Assembly (NCBI GenBank): GCA_947846985.1
Contig: CANTUZ010000002.1
Span: 17,499,587-17,563,586, forward strand
DNA: 64,000 nt
Source: Fratercula arctica
Lineage: Eukaryota > Chordata > Aves > Charadriiformes > Alcidae
Direction: 5' to 3'
A program made the translations under genes and the position numbers. Below are positions 38,082-50,200 of this stretch, in pieces; position 1 is the stretch's first letter, and each line of letters starts with the position of its first letter. Below the pieces are notes generated by a model. That model was given only the letters and a program-made list of their open reading frames with translations. It did no database searches and had not been told where the DNA came from.

Positions 38082-41000
38082 TTTGCCTTACGAGGCATGA
38101 GTTACACCTGTCAACCCTGGCTAGTGAAATGTGGACCTATATTACAAAACTCTACTGCTTCACTCACATAGTTAAAGCAGTATAATTTCTCAGCAGTCAA
38201 CAAAACTGTACAGACATAAATGTAGACACCAACATGTAGCCAACAGTGAATTATAAGTTCAGCTGGAATAGATATTCTGCTCCATAGAGCTGTGTGCACA
38301 GCAGGCTTTGGTGGTTGTGGTATGAAAAGTTGGGGGTGGGGGAATTCTGGACATGTAAGAAGATAAAAAAAAATTAAAAAATACTTTTGTGAAGGGAAAA
38401 AAAGGGGTTTTCAAAGAGCATTTTAGGAAGTTTGAAATGAATCCGCAATTGTTTCATTATTCCCACTTCCCGCAAATCCTCCTTCTAAATCTGTTATCAA
38501 AAACATTACCCAGGGATTATTAAAACACCAACACCATAGCCAATAATCGTTTTATAATGAAAATGCAAAGTACACAGCAATAAAAGGCACAATGTTCTCC
38601 GTGAACATCCCCTTATTACGAGTTGACAACATCCATGAATTTTGTTTTTCACTTCTCTGGGGGAATCAAGGATGACTTTTACATAAGGAATGTTTCTGCT
38701 TAAGATCTGGCCCAGGAGCTTGGTGGCCTCTGTTTGACTGTCCTGACCCACTTCCCTGCAGCGACTGTGATTCCTGGGGGCCTGTATTTTTGGCATGGTG
38801 CTGATATCCTTCAGGGGACCTTTGGCTGGACTGTCCGATTTGTACGAGAGCTGCTTACGGTAAGGAGGGTGTTGCAGGAAGATGGAGGTGCGTCTGCACT
38901 GAGAGAGAGAAGGAGATGAAAAGTAATGCAGAAGGAAAAAAAACTTTTATGGATTCTTTTCAGCTTCGGGCACTCAAGAGGAGGCTGAGAAGGGAAGGAA
39001 ATAAGAAAAGCAGCATATCACGAAGTGAGTAGAGCGGTGACATTTTACAGCAGTCGAAGATCTCCTCCACAGTGTTTGTACTCCTTTCATGTGGTGTTAT
39101 CAGAGTTCTTTGCAAGGGTTTATTATCGTGTTCTCCCAGACAGAAAGCAGACAGCCATCCTGTGACCCACATCCTGAGTTTTACAGCCCTCCTTGTCCTG
39201 TGCCATCTGGGGTATTAATAGTGTGACCCACCACTGGGAGAGCAGAGGACTTCCTTTATACTCTAAACATTAATAATAATGAGAAACTGGGACAAATGAC
39301 AAGCCTTCCTGCCCACAGAATGTCATAACCCTGCCACTTCAAATGACGCGAGCTGGCTAGGTCACCGTGCTGTTTGCTCAGCAGGTTTCAGGTAGCTGCT
39401 GTTGTTGCTACTACAATGAGACTGAGGCTAAAGGCCATACCTGGGGCAGCACACAGAAAGTAAGTCTAAATATTCTGCAGACTAAATGGAGTAGGGAAGG
39501 GGTAAGAGGAGAAGCTGAAACTCCCTGGTTAGGGCAGCATCTTTCCACCCAGCACTTCCCAGGAACTGGCTGTTAAATCAATGGCAAAGCGAAATACAGC
39601 AAACCCTTGAAGTACACTGCTGCAGAGCAGTAATATATCCCCTCAAAGAGATTTAAGGACTTTGTTCCTATTTTTTTTTTTTTTTTGGCAAACATTTGCC
39701 TTGATCTCAGTTATCATTACAAGAATTTTTCTTATTTTAAGGGGTAAAAGGAGGGAGTTGGCTTCCTTCCTTTCTGCATCACCCCCTGAGGTGTGACACT
39801 TCTGCAGGCTGGCATTAGCACCTCCCTGCATAAATGGTGCAAAGAGACTCCCAGGGGGCTGTTTTTCTTTCCGCCAAGGAAGGGAAGATTCAAAGCAGAA
39901 CAGAGAGAGAGATAATATAGCCTTAATTGAACCTGCACATGCATACCGTTGTTACCCAGGAAAGGTCAAACATGCTCTAGGGGTGTAAGAGGTTGGTGGA
40001 AGAGATAAAGAAGATGAGGTGTGCGTAGAGTAAGATAAGAGCTAAAGGTCTTATACAATTAGCCAAAGGTCAGGCGTGTGTGGACTAGTGTGGCAAAGGG
40101 TGAGTGAGCTGGTGGCTCTGCAACTGGTGCTGGAGAGGGGGTGAAGGGGAGCCCTGCAGCTGGGAGGGTTTCTGGTTGGCTTAGCAAGAAACCTTCTGAC
40201 TGAGGGCTGAACTGCATCTATTCATCCTTAGCTGCCCCCATGTTTCCCACTGACTTGCTTTGCAGGCCAGGGTGGGCCTGAGCACCTACAGATTTGTCTG
40301 GAGGGAGCGTAGACTATGTTGGCCAGCCCCGTCTCCATCTGATAGCAGACAGCAGAACATCTGACCACCTGAAGCGTGTCATGGGAGTGCTGGCCAGGTA
40401 ACATCCAAGAGCAAAAGCAAGAGATGGCTCCCTGCTGGTGTCAGCCAGCATTAGCCTTGATACAGCCGCCCACCTCTTTGCAGAGAGGGTGGGTGCAGCT
40501 GGGTGGGAGCAAGTGCAGAAAGGTGTCTGCCCTCATGCCTTCACCTTTCCTACTGGGCTGTGTGTGTAGGCTCCCCAAGACATGTTCAGCCCCTCACTGT
40601 GAAGCATTAGGTCTTGGGGTAACAGGACAATTTGATCCCTAGGTGCTCTGGGGACTTCTTCCTGGTGTAGCTGATAGCAAACATGCCAATTCCATAGCCA
40701 TACATATGGCCGCTTCTGAAAAAAAAGTAATGAAGAATATGCGTGCATTGACTTAGGGACCAAAACTAAAGTGAAGAGTAGGAACGAAACCTCCCACCCA
40801 TTAGCAATTGGAAAGAACTGAATGCCTGCCTTCTCCTTCCGAATAGGAAAATTGGTTTCTACATTCAGATTGGCTGGAAGATGGGATTATGCTGGACTGA
40901 GGTTTTTGTACTTCAAGAAGGTGGGGAAGTGAGATCAGATTGGCTGGATGATAGGAAGAAAAAGAGAGCAAAACTGCCACTGTGATTTCCATTTTCCTAG

Positions 41001-41325
41001 GTCTGTCTGGTCTCCTGTTCCACAGGTCTGTTGGTGACAGGTAAGGAGTACCAGGATGAATCCATTGCTTTTCCACAGCAATGCACGTGAGCATGACAGT
41101 AAGGTCTAACCTGCTTGTGAGCCAGTGACAAAAGACAGAGCTACACATTTTAGCCATGAGCAGCCTATGCTTTTGCCTGAAAAAAAAGTTGGGGTTTTTT
41201 TTTTTTATATTAACTTGATAACTTAGCTCTCTTGAAGTCCTATCAGCACAGATACAGAGCATGCCATTCTTTACTGCAACGCAGCCAAAGTAAACTATCC
41301 CAATGCCATATCAACGTGTGCAAAG

Positions 41326-41365
41326 GGAGTGGAAAATACTCACATGGAGTGGAAAATGCTCTGAC
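41326..41365. repeat. 20-base tandem duplication
   Basis: Two adjacent 20-base copies both begin GGAGTGGAAAAT and end CTC or similar, with a few differences. Each contains GGAAAA, an NFAT-type core. Confidence 0.6.
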
Positions 41366-43629
41366 ACCGTAGGTTCACCCAGTGCAGATGGCTGGTTGCC
41401 AGGCAGTAAAGGAGGAATCAGCTCTCGCACAGAGGCAGAATGTACCCTAAAGGCGGCGAACAAACAGAACACAACTTGGAAATGAGTGACCTACAGTCAG
41501 TGCGGATCTGAGAAAGTGCGGATGTGGAAAGTAATTCTTTCAAGTAAACACAATTTCTCTACCTGATGGTGTAACAGGCCAGTCACAATGTCAGGTTTTG
41601 AAATAGCAGGAGAACACTGCAGCCTTTTAACACTTCACCAGTACATTTATCTTTCTCAAAGGCAATGCAAACATCAAAGCACATGCTCCATTTTGCCCCA
41701 TGATAACAACATCAACACCATCCCAGAGGAGCATATCCATGCAAAATCTTTATTTGGAGAATGTCTTCTCTTTAATAACAGCACCCCTCCAGTTTACACA
41801 AAAGCCCAAAACCACAGAATTTGCATTGTGCAGAAAAAAATACAAAGAAAATTCTTAAAACACATTCATCTTCTGATATCATATAAATAGTATTTTAATT
41901 GCTTACCTCTATTTCCTCTCTTGTTATCCCTCTAAATCTGTCTTTGGGATAGTTAGAGCAGAGAAACATGAGAATGACATAGTATTAGTTTTGGAGATAG
42001 GCCACAGTACCTTGAAAGTCAGTGTGGAGAATTATCTGCATTGTGTAAGGACAAAGACACAAGGATACTGATATACTGTCTAGCACATATATCTCCTTGT
42101 TTTCCTTCCAGGTTAGGAATGGCTTTTGGAATGGTTCTGATTATTTTCTCTGCTGGTCCAGAGCTCAAAAGAAGGCTGAGATTGCTGCTGTTGAGGGTGG
42201 AAAGTTCCCCCTTCATTTTATAATCTGTATGTTATTGCGGTTTCTCTTGGCTGGGAAATGTAATTTTTATTTCTAATCTCAGCCATGTGTCGGTCAATTC
42301 TGACTTAAGTTCCCTTCACCCTCTCCCTGCTGTGCAGCTCTGCAAGCCATATTGCAAACATATTTTTCAGCATGGGTGGGAGGTAGCATTGCAGTTTTGG
42401 GCTTTGCTATTGATATCAGGATTTCCCTTTTTCTTTGTTTGAAGCATTTTTTTTCTTTAAAAATAGAGTTGATGGTAAACAGCTTTCATTTAATCCCCAG
42501 GGGGAGGTGCAGTGAACATTTTCATATGAGTTTGAATAAGAATTAAATCACCATTTCCCAACTTTTTGAATGAATTCAATGATATAGTCATCATCTCATG
42601 AAATCTTCAGCTTGATCTTTTATTGGGATTATGCAGAAGAATAGAAGTTTAAACTTTGGAGACTCCACGTGTAATTAAATCTCACTGAATTAGGGCTGCA
42701 GCATCGTGTCTTATTGCCAGTGAAGGGAAATTAGGGGATTGTTTGATCCTCAACCGAGAAAATACCCATGTCCTCCAAAAGGACAGTGTTACAGAAAACG
42801 TTCAAAAATCTGACAAGCTGTCAACCCTTTCCATTCCTTTTAACACTGTTTTGTCTCTCTTCTTTCAGATGATGGCTCCTGCCACGTAAAGGTTCACTTC
42901 TCACATATACTTGCCTCTATCAGATCTTGAACCAGGAGAAAAGTGCCCACTTTGCAATTGCAAGAACTTCTGCCATTTAAAATGCAAGAGCATTTCACTT
43001 CTCTTCCAATCGCTCCACTGGTTTTTCCTTTGAAAAGAGGCAATGAAGAAAATATCAACATTTTAACCCAAAGAGAAGGTTGAGTACTATAAAACTAACA
43101 TTCAGCTGGCTGTCCATGTGGCAAAGGCAACAGGATGTTGGTCCTAGATATTAGTATTGATTTATGATATTAAACAAACTGAAATATTTTACTAATTTCT
43201 AATTACTTATGTAAATAAGCTTGACGGGACTGGTTATTTTTGAAGGGTGAGATATTCATTCTGTTACTTGACCACTTTAAGCATATGTTGTCCTTAATTT
43301 TTTTCGAGAGTTATTGGATGTTTCAGTATATGGACTATTTGCTCCCAAGATCAGGAGCTGAGTCAAGGAAACTTGATGGGTTTGGTAAAGGATAGTTGTC
43401 AGTAATGACTAACCTGCCATAAAACCTGTAGCATGAAATGCAACCAAGGGGAGGTTTCTTGAGTTAGTAGCTGACAAGCGATGCTCAGTCAGGAATGTTG
43501 TTGGGCATTTCAGTCACCGGCGATCCTGAGTCATTCAAAGGGATCTCCCTCCCGCATCCCACCCCCTTTTTAGCTGTGATGGCTGTGGGATTTGAAACAC
43601 ATACTTAACAGCTCTTCTCGGACCACACT

Positions 43630-43870
43630 TCTGTCTAGTTCAAAATGCCAGGAGGCCGGAGTGGGATCAGCAAACAGCGGTTCGTCGTGGCAGCAGCCTT
43701 CCCGCTGGTGCTGCGGGGAGCCGCAGGAGGGAGCGCTTTCCCCTCGGAACACCGCATCTCCCGAACGCCTCTCCCGCACCCGCCGCTGGGCGCCCCGGGG
43801 ACTCGCCTGTCTTTGGCCGCATGGGCGATTAAAGCGGGACTTCAGTAGCCCCGCAGCTCACGGGTGAGTC
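43630..43870. promoter_or_regulatory. Compact CpG patch, possible promoter or first exon
   Basis: About 240 bases carry some 23 CpG dinucleotides, in contrast to CpG-poor flanks. A donor-like CGG|GTGAGTC occurs on the plus strand at 43863/43864, at the right edge of the patch. An ATG at 43645 opens a 67-codon plus-strand frame, but it has no recognised similarity and ends at a TAG inside the patch. It lies beyond the likely 3' end of JCAD. It may be a promoter for a plus-strand non-coding transcript or an alternative SVIL start on the minus strand. Confidence 0.5.
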
Positions 43871-45664
43871 TTCTGTCTCAGACAGAAGAGAAGAGCCGGA
43901 AACATTGGGTTCGTTGTGTATCTTCCTGGCAATTTAGCACTGCCACCAAGTGCTGTTACCGTCGCTAGCCCCTTAGGCTGACTATCCATTCTGGATTTCA
44001 ACGGGGTAAATGGAGGGAGACGGCAGGTCCTATTTAGCTATCCATCTCCTGGGGAATCCCCCCATTAAACATTTTTTAAATGCATAAACCAGGCACGGGG
44101 TTTTTTTGCATGATTTTCTGGGAATGCTTGTGAAACCGGTATCTTCCCAACCGAGCACTTCGATAACCCGTCATCCAACCCCGGCTTCCCCAGCTACACC
44201 AGTACAGCCACAGCACAAGCTGGATACAAAACAGCTTGTAACAACATGATTTCTGAGCTTCTAGCTCTGCTCCTCCTCCTGAGAATAAAGATAAACGCGG
44301 AGTTCTTCACTGCCGCTCTGCAGTCACACGCCTGCCTTGCAGGAGGCACTGGAACCAGATGGCCACATCCTCCTCTGAGCTCCTGCCTTGCCATTACCAG
44401 TGACAGCTGTTGCCATGACAGTTTTATGCACCCATTGAGACAGGCACTGAAAGTCACCATTTACTGTTTTTTAACTACATCTGGTGTAAAAGGAGCTTTC
44501 TGTTTACTGCTGTTTGCAACTGGCAAAAGGCTTCTGGAAAGGTGCTCAGCTACGGTACCATCCAGCCCATTCCGAGAGCTGACATTTTAATTATCACACA
44601 GGTACTGAAGAAACACTGAGCCACAACCATTCATAAAAATGTACTCCATGTATTTCTTAGCTGTGTGCCTGACACGAAGCAGCCAGTGTTGTTAGAGGAA
44701 TACACTATTTTTAAAGCAGTACTAACTCTAGTCTTTCATCCACTGGTAAGTCACCTACTACTGCAAAACAAAGTTTACTAACATTCTAGGTTTTAATTCT
44801 GATTCTTAGACAATGAAACCCTCCCTGCAATACTGTTGCTTCCTATTTCTTTCTCTTTTTTTTCATTTTTAAGATCTTGGCTGCTTATGTGCATTGGAAA
44901 AGTAATTACTTGGCATGACCGATGAAACAGACATCTTGCAGAACCAACCCCCTCCCCATCAGAAAATAAAATGCTCAGAAAACTCCTGTTCCACAGAGAC
45001 GTGAACTGAAGGTAGCAGGACTGATTATATGGAACAATTTTCAGTTCTCCAGAAATCAAGGATAAATTAAAACTTTCAAGTTACTGCTAGGCATCTCAGC
45101 TTTACTAGTAAGTGGGATGACGAGAGCTGAAGCAGTTCTTTTTAAGAACTGCTTTTTTATGGGCAGAATTGGGGTGGGTGGGGGGAGGTGGGCAAAACAT
45201 GTTTTGTAGCTATTTACTAGTCCCTAGATGTCTTAGATGGTGATGAAGAAAGGTGGATATAGTAAGAGTGGTGGGAACAGTTTGTCAACAAGTATTGCTA
45301 CACAGCATGCACAAGAGTTAATAAAATAAATTATACACCACGTTTTCTTTTCAAATGAGCTTTAAATAGTCCATATTTAACAGAATCATGTGTTACAGAC
45401 ACGAAACTCTTGCTGCCAAAAAACAGGATAAGTGTTTTTCCCCATTGTTCTTTCCAAATTACAGGCTTAGGAAAAAATATTTAAAGAAATTAGAAGATTT
45501 TTAAAAATAAAATTATGCTAAAACCCAGAAAAGGCCAGTAGATTAGACCAGTGAAGTACATGAACAAGTCATCAGAAGAATGTTAGTACACAGGTACTTA
45601 CAAAAAACCACACAGGAGTGGACATAAAGGCTTTAAAGACACAGATACTACGGAGGCTAATTCA
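43871..45664. other. Intergenic segment past the JCAD 3' end
   Basis: No gene recognised. It contains the hairpin at 45130-45154 and ATTAAA variants on the minus strand near 44.79 and 44.59 kb. It may be part of a longer JCAD 3' UTR isoform. Confidence 0.5.
45130..45154. repeat. Perfect 11-base hairpin followed by T run
   Basis: AAGCAGTTCTT and AAGAACTGCTT form a perfect inverted repeat around a 3-base TTT loop, followed by TTTT on the plus strand. It lies just beyond the presumed JCAD poly(A) site. Confidence 0.6.
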
Positions 45665-45689
45665 GTATCAAAGAGCAGAATGCATAGGC

Positions 45690-45695
45690 TTTATT
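45690..45695 (-). terminator. Candidate poly(A) signal 2 (AATAAA)
   Basis: Minus-strand AATAAA lies about 1.48 kb past the JCAD stop, with CA dinucleotides 10-20 bases downstream and a GTAGTATCTGTGTCTT stretch beyond that resembles a downstream GU-rich element. Context is slightly better than for the signal at 45834. Alternative use of both is possible. Confidence 0.42.
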
Positions 45696-45833
45696 ATAAG
45701 CTCTGTAATTCATGCATTTGTGGGTTCAGATAAAATATACTTAAAGCCATGTATTTAAATGCCATCAAGAAGACACCTGAACTCCTCCCCAGCAACATCA
45801 GTTGACTTCAGGGAAGAATTAAACCCACTTTTG

Positions 45834-45839
45834 TTTATT
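45834..45839 (-). terminator. Candidate poly(A) signal 1 (AATAAA)
   Basis: The plus strand reads TTTATT, which is AATAAA on the minus strand, about 1.33 kb past the JCAD stop. A G/T-rich stretch (GTTGCTGGGG) follows some 40 bases downstream. It is a canonical hexamer in the expected orientation; use is unproven. Confidence 0.4.
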
Positions 45840-46096
45840 TTTATACACTGGCCTAATCCAAACCCAGAATGTGTAAAAGGGAACAAAGTAAAAGAAAGAA
45901 ACCAGGTATTTTATCTGAGCCACTCAGAGACACGGGATAAAGATCCAAAACCACTTTTTGGTAGTCACCGTCACTGGAATGTAATGGCAGGAACACAACA
46001 CCAGCCCGAACAGTTCTCAGCTGTGTTTTAGAAAGCGGCTCCAAGAAGAATGATCCAAGGGTTGAGCGGGGAAAAACAGAAATTAACCCTGTAGTA

Positions 46097-46116
46097 CACA
46101 CATACATACATACATA
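46097..46116. repeat. CATA microsatellite
   Basis: Short ACATACATACATACAT-type repeat within the presumed JCAD 3' UTR. Confidence 0.7.
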
Positions 46117-47173
46117 GATGGCTCTTTTCAGAACAAAATAAGGTAGCACTACTGAATATGTGGCAATATGGAGTGTGCATTAAGATACACAAGTGAAATC
46201 TGCTTGGGGCACCTTCACTCAGAGGGGTAAGTCTTCTTAAAATATAATAATTATAATAATAATAATACTTCTTTATACTTGCCACTTGTTAGCAATTGTT
46301 TACATCGTAGAAAAATAGATAGTATTCTGTAACAAGAAATATAGTTACTTTGTTAAAATGGGCTATTTTAAACCAGCTACTATTCTTTCATATAAAGAAT
46401 TTCTAAACAGCAAAACAAAAATAGGTAATACTGAGTGCAAAACAGCCAGTGGTATACTTTGCATTGGTTTGAAACACTAGTTGCCAGCTGCTATAATTAC
46501 ACGTTCTGTACACTGTACTACAAAAGTCTTCCATCTTTTAGAAGCTTTGGGGTTTTTGCTTTTCTTCTCTCTAGGTGGCAAGTAAGTATTTAATCTGAGT
46601 AAATTCAAACTCTGGAAGTCAGAAATAATTTCACCATCAGTCTTTGCTACCATTCTCTCACATTCCTTCCCCCATGTAGTGCAGCAGCACTTTCTACTTA
46701 TGGCCAAAAATCCCTTAAGTTAAACAAAGTTTAGACTGTAGATACTTAGAAGTTTAGCTTATAAATTCACATTCTTTTAAAAATCATTTCACTAATCTCC
46801 CACATTTACATTTACACCAAAGAGAAAGCTCAAAAGCCTCACTTCATGCATTTCATCATCCCTGCTGAAGACTGAAATAGAGTTCAGATAAAAACTCTTA
46901 TGCCAACAGTAGGTATTAAGTCTTAACACTACAAAGCCAGATGGTTCCAATGTAGAAGTCAGATTTTTCTGTAGTCTCCACAACAGTTTCAGATACGAAT
47001 AGCTAATTCCTAGTGGCAGTGGTAAAGGCATTATCAGTACACCATGAACACCACAAATGGAGGCAATTTCCAAGCATCAAAGAACAAAAGACAAACAAAA
47101 AGCACCCAGAAAAAAAAAAATCAGTGAAACATTCTTAGCAGAGCGGAATTCTCTGTTCTCCTCTCTGTTCATC

Positions 47174-47208
47174 TCACACCTTTTCAACTTTGGTGGGGTC
47201 ATATGTAT
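47174..47208 (-). CDS. JCAD: JCAD terminal coding exon (last 11 codons)
   Basis: Only 35 bases are coding here. On the minus strand a T-run acceptor (CTTTTTTTCAG) ends at 47209, and the exon starts at 47208 with ATACATATGACC. One base from the giant exon completes GAT, giving the C-terminus DTYDPTKVEKV and then TGA at 47176-47174. This agrees with the conserved tail of vertebrate JCAD as I remember it. The phase fits the donor at 51182 exactly. The tail ends in E-K-V, which resembles a class III PDZ ligand (acidic residue at -2, hydrophobic at 0). That reading is inference. The exon then continues as 3' UTR. It is too short for ordinary ORF detection. Confidence 0.92.
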
Positions 47209-50200
47209 CTGAAAAAAAGACAAGAAAACACTATTAATAATGTATTGTGAAATCTATTCAATGTTGCTAGCTGCAGAAATGAGACATCTTTTCCCTAGGT
47301 TTTATTAAAAAAAGAAGCTAATACTGGACTTAAAGCCTTAAAGATACATACTACATTCCTGACCCCAATTCTGTATTTACACTGGTGTAATTCAGGAGCA
47401 ACTTGGATCAAATGCACAGAGATATAATTTGGGAAATCTTGAGCAGGTAGGAACAAGCACGCTGACTGCTAAGTGATTATTTCTAGTTTTCAGATTCAGA
47501 TAAGATTTGCTCCCTCTTGTACCTGAACAAGTAAATGTTTTAAGTATCCTAGTAGGGTGTTTAAGGCTGGCTGAAGAAGCAATGATGCCATCCAGCCATC
47601 AGGGTCTTTTCATTCGATCGCAAATCCTTGGTTTCAGATTAATTCAACAGAATACAGGAAAGCACAGCTGCGTTGCATCACTATGGTTAGACTGTCCCAC
47701 TTCAGCCTGCAAAACTGCAGCTCACATTTTGAACATTATTCACTCAAGCGCTGAACTGGCTTACTAACATTGGTCTTCATTTTTAGCCTACCTCTTGTCA
47801 GTTCACAGGACAGACTACTCTTTGTTTTTCTTTTCCTGAAGGCCCAAGGACACTCTTCTATCATTATTTTTTTATTGGATTTATACCGACATTAGCCATG
47901 AAGTGAGCAGATACGAGCCTTTTCCTTCACTCTTGTGACTCTGGGATAGGATTGTAATAAAAGGGCTTTGCCTTGTGAGATCTGCCTGCCCTGTGCCATC
48001 ATGCACATGTTTGACCTACCCTAGGCTCCTTGGGATGCACGGTCATGGCGTGGAGGAACCAGGGCTACCTATGGAGCTGTCTGTAGGCACAGAGGGGCCT
48101 GGACAAACTGGCACTGCAGCTCATGCTACCATGTGCTACTTGCTGCTCTTATGCAACCTGGATATCCGTGCTAACCTTAAGCATCCCTCCCGCAGGCTGC
48201 ACTCCCACAGCACTCGTGTTTAAACAGTTGAGTGTGAAAACAGTTGCACACATAAATATCACACTTTGGAGTAAAACATTCACCCTCAGGGCTTTTATGT
48301 TGATGTGAGTGAACGTCTTCATTAAAACAAGCATAAAAATCCACAGAGGGAAATTTTTACTCATGTGTGCCCGCGTCCATCTGCAGCATCCAGACTAATA
48401 TCAAGGGGGGACTGACTAGGAAAGAACTTCTGGATTTGGCCCCAGTGGGTGGATTCCTGCTGCAGGATCCTTTATCACTTCTCTTGCCCACTCTCCTCGA
48501 ATTGCTAGGTCAGCCAAGAAAGGAGTCTGTGCCAGCAATTTTCAGAACTGCTTATCAGTATTCAGACTCTTCTGGTATTTCCAAACTTCAAAAACAGACA
48601 CCAGATGAATGCAGAAAAATCAAGAGGAAAAAAGTCTTTGAGGACTAGTGCACTCCAGGATAATGATGGATCTTTCTAAGCTTAATGCACTGATGGTGTG
48701 GGAAGATGCCTCTAAAGCAGTAACATTTTTTCAATTGTAAATTTGCCATCTAAACTGCTAGAACATACAAAAATTCAGAACTGTTCTGTGTGAGGTTTAC
48801 CTAAGAATAAAAATGGGTTCACGTTTCAGAAGCCTGATTTTCCTGAGGCCAGGCACATTCACACCAATAGAGCTCCCCACAAAATTGCAGGTGCTCACTG
48901 TTTCAGGGAGTAGCAGGGGGGAGAAAATCAGGCCACAAGATGTGGAGCCTCTGCGTGGCTCAGTTTATTCCTGGAAAGCTTGCCCATACCCTCAGCACCT
49001 AAACCAAGGACGAAAAAGGGCCAGACTGGCAGGCTACGTCCCACTGCTGAGGGGACAAACATTGGAGTTCTAGCACTGATACAGAAATGTCTATTCAACA
49101 CTTGGTTAAGCTCATTTGAAATGCTCTCTACAGAAACAAAGCCAGATCAGCAGCCTCATGGAAGCAGTCTTCAAACAGCAAAGGAGAAAAGGCATCCAGT
49201 GCATTTGGGAACATTGGGAGATACTCTTCTAATGGCAGTATTTGCATAGTAAGATCAGCTTCTTGCACTGAGTTTCTGCAGAGTTCTTACTCTGAGAGAC
49301 GACTGTTCATCTGCCAAGCTGCATTATACATGTGAAAACCTGTTTCTGCGAAGGCCTCTAGCCTCTGCGACGGGCCCGGTCTGCAATTATAAGACAAACA
49401 TCCCCCAACCTTGTTCCAAATAGAAAGGCCTTTAGCAATATTTACTCTTTAAAAGCAACAAATACAATGGCTTTCCAGGATTCTCATTTTGGATTTCAGT
49501 GGTACCAGCGAGATAGTCTGGAAGTTGGAGTGAGATTGACAGAGGAAGACACAACATCAGGCCTTTCTACAAACAGGAGTCTTCAGTCCTGCCCCGTTAG
49601 GGTAAGGTGAAGATCTTGTGACCGTCAACAAATCAGGGTCTTTTTGGATGGGAAAAAGCCAGCGGAAGAGATGCCTTCCCGCCCCGTGTGGTACTGGATG
49701 TGCGCGGCAGGAAGGGACACCCATGTTATCCAGACGTGGGGAGGGCTGTTACGTCTGCGAGGGAACTGCTGCAGCGGGAACACACTGTGGAATACAAGCC
49801 TGGCATTGTCAGCAAGAGGGATAATTTTAGACCTAATTTACTGCAGAATAACTCTCCAAAAAAACACACACAATCTGTTTTGATACATCCCTGAAGTCAT
49901 GTCACCACAACAGTTATTTTCTTCACTCCAGCACAAACCCCAAGGGAGGAAAGCATATGAAATGCATGTGGGGCATACTAGACCTGATGGATACAAGGGA
50001 GCTAAATTAGCCTGTTTGGAAAATCTGGTCTAGAGAAACACAGCTCAGAGCAGAAAGAGACACAGAGCTGTGGGATACAGAAAAAGACATGAAGGGAAAG
50101 GCTGCAGGACTGCAGCAGTCAATACTTAGAACTCATACAAATATTTCTCTTCAGATGGAAGTACATAAATCCACTTTAAACTATGCTCCATTTAATTTCA

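Larger units (their letters stand above)
36441..43629. other. Gene-free stretch between two CpG islands
   Basis: No coding exon recognised. It contains a C-run/A-run pair near 36.63 kb, the CTCF-like motif and GATA palindrome at 38.02-38.08 kb, a T-run near 39.67 kb, and the 20-base duplication at 41326. A minus-strand AATAAA near 42.62 kb could be a distal JCAD poly(A) signal. Confidence 0.55.
45665..47173 (-). other. JCAD: Putative JCAD 3' UTR
   Basis: AT-rich sequence with no credible coding frame follows the JCAD stop on the minus strand. Canonical AATAAA signals read on the minus strand occur at 45839-45834 and 45695-45690. The second is followed by GT-rich sequence suited to cleavage near 45670. 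The UTR would then be about 1.3-1.5 kb. Human JCAD has a longer 3' UTR, so transcription could run on to another AATAAA at about 42.6 kb. The segment holds a short CATA repeat (about 46097-46116) and a TTA-rich run (about 46240-46267). The end point is a guess. Confidence 0.5.

Noticed and set aside
42849..43080. Excellent plus-strand 3' splice site (TCTCTCTTCTTTCAG|ATG) and possible exon
   Set aside because: The following frame stops after seven codons and the only nearby donor is weak; no partner exon lies upstream.
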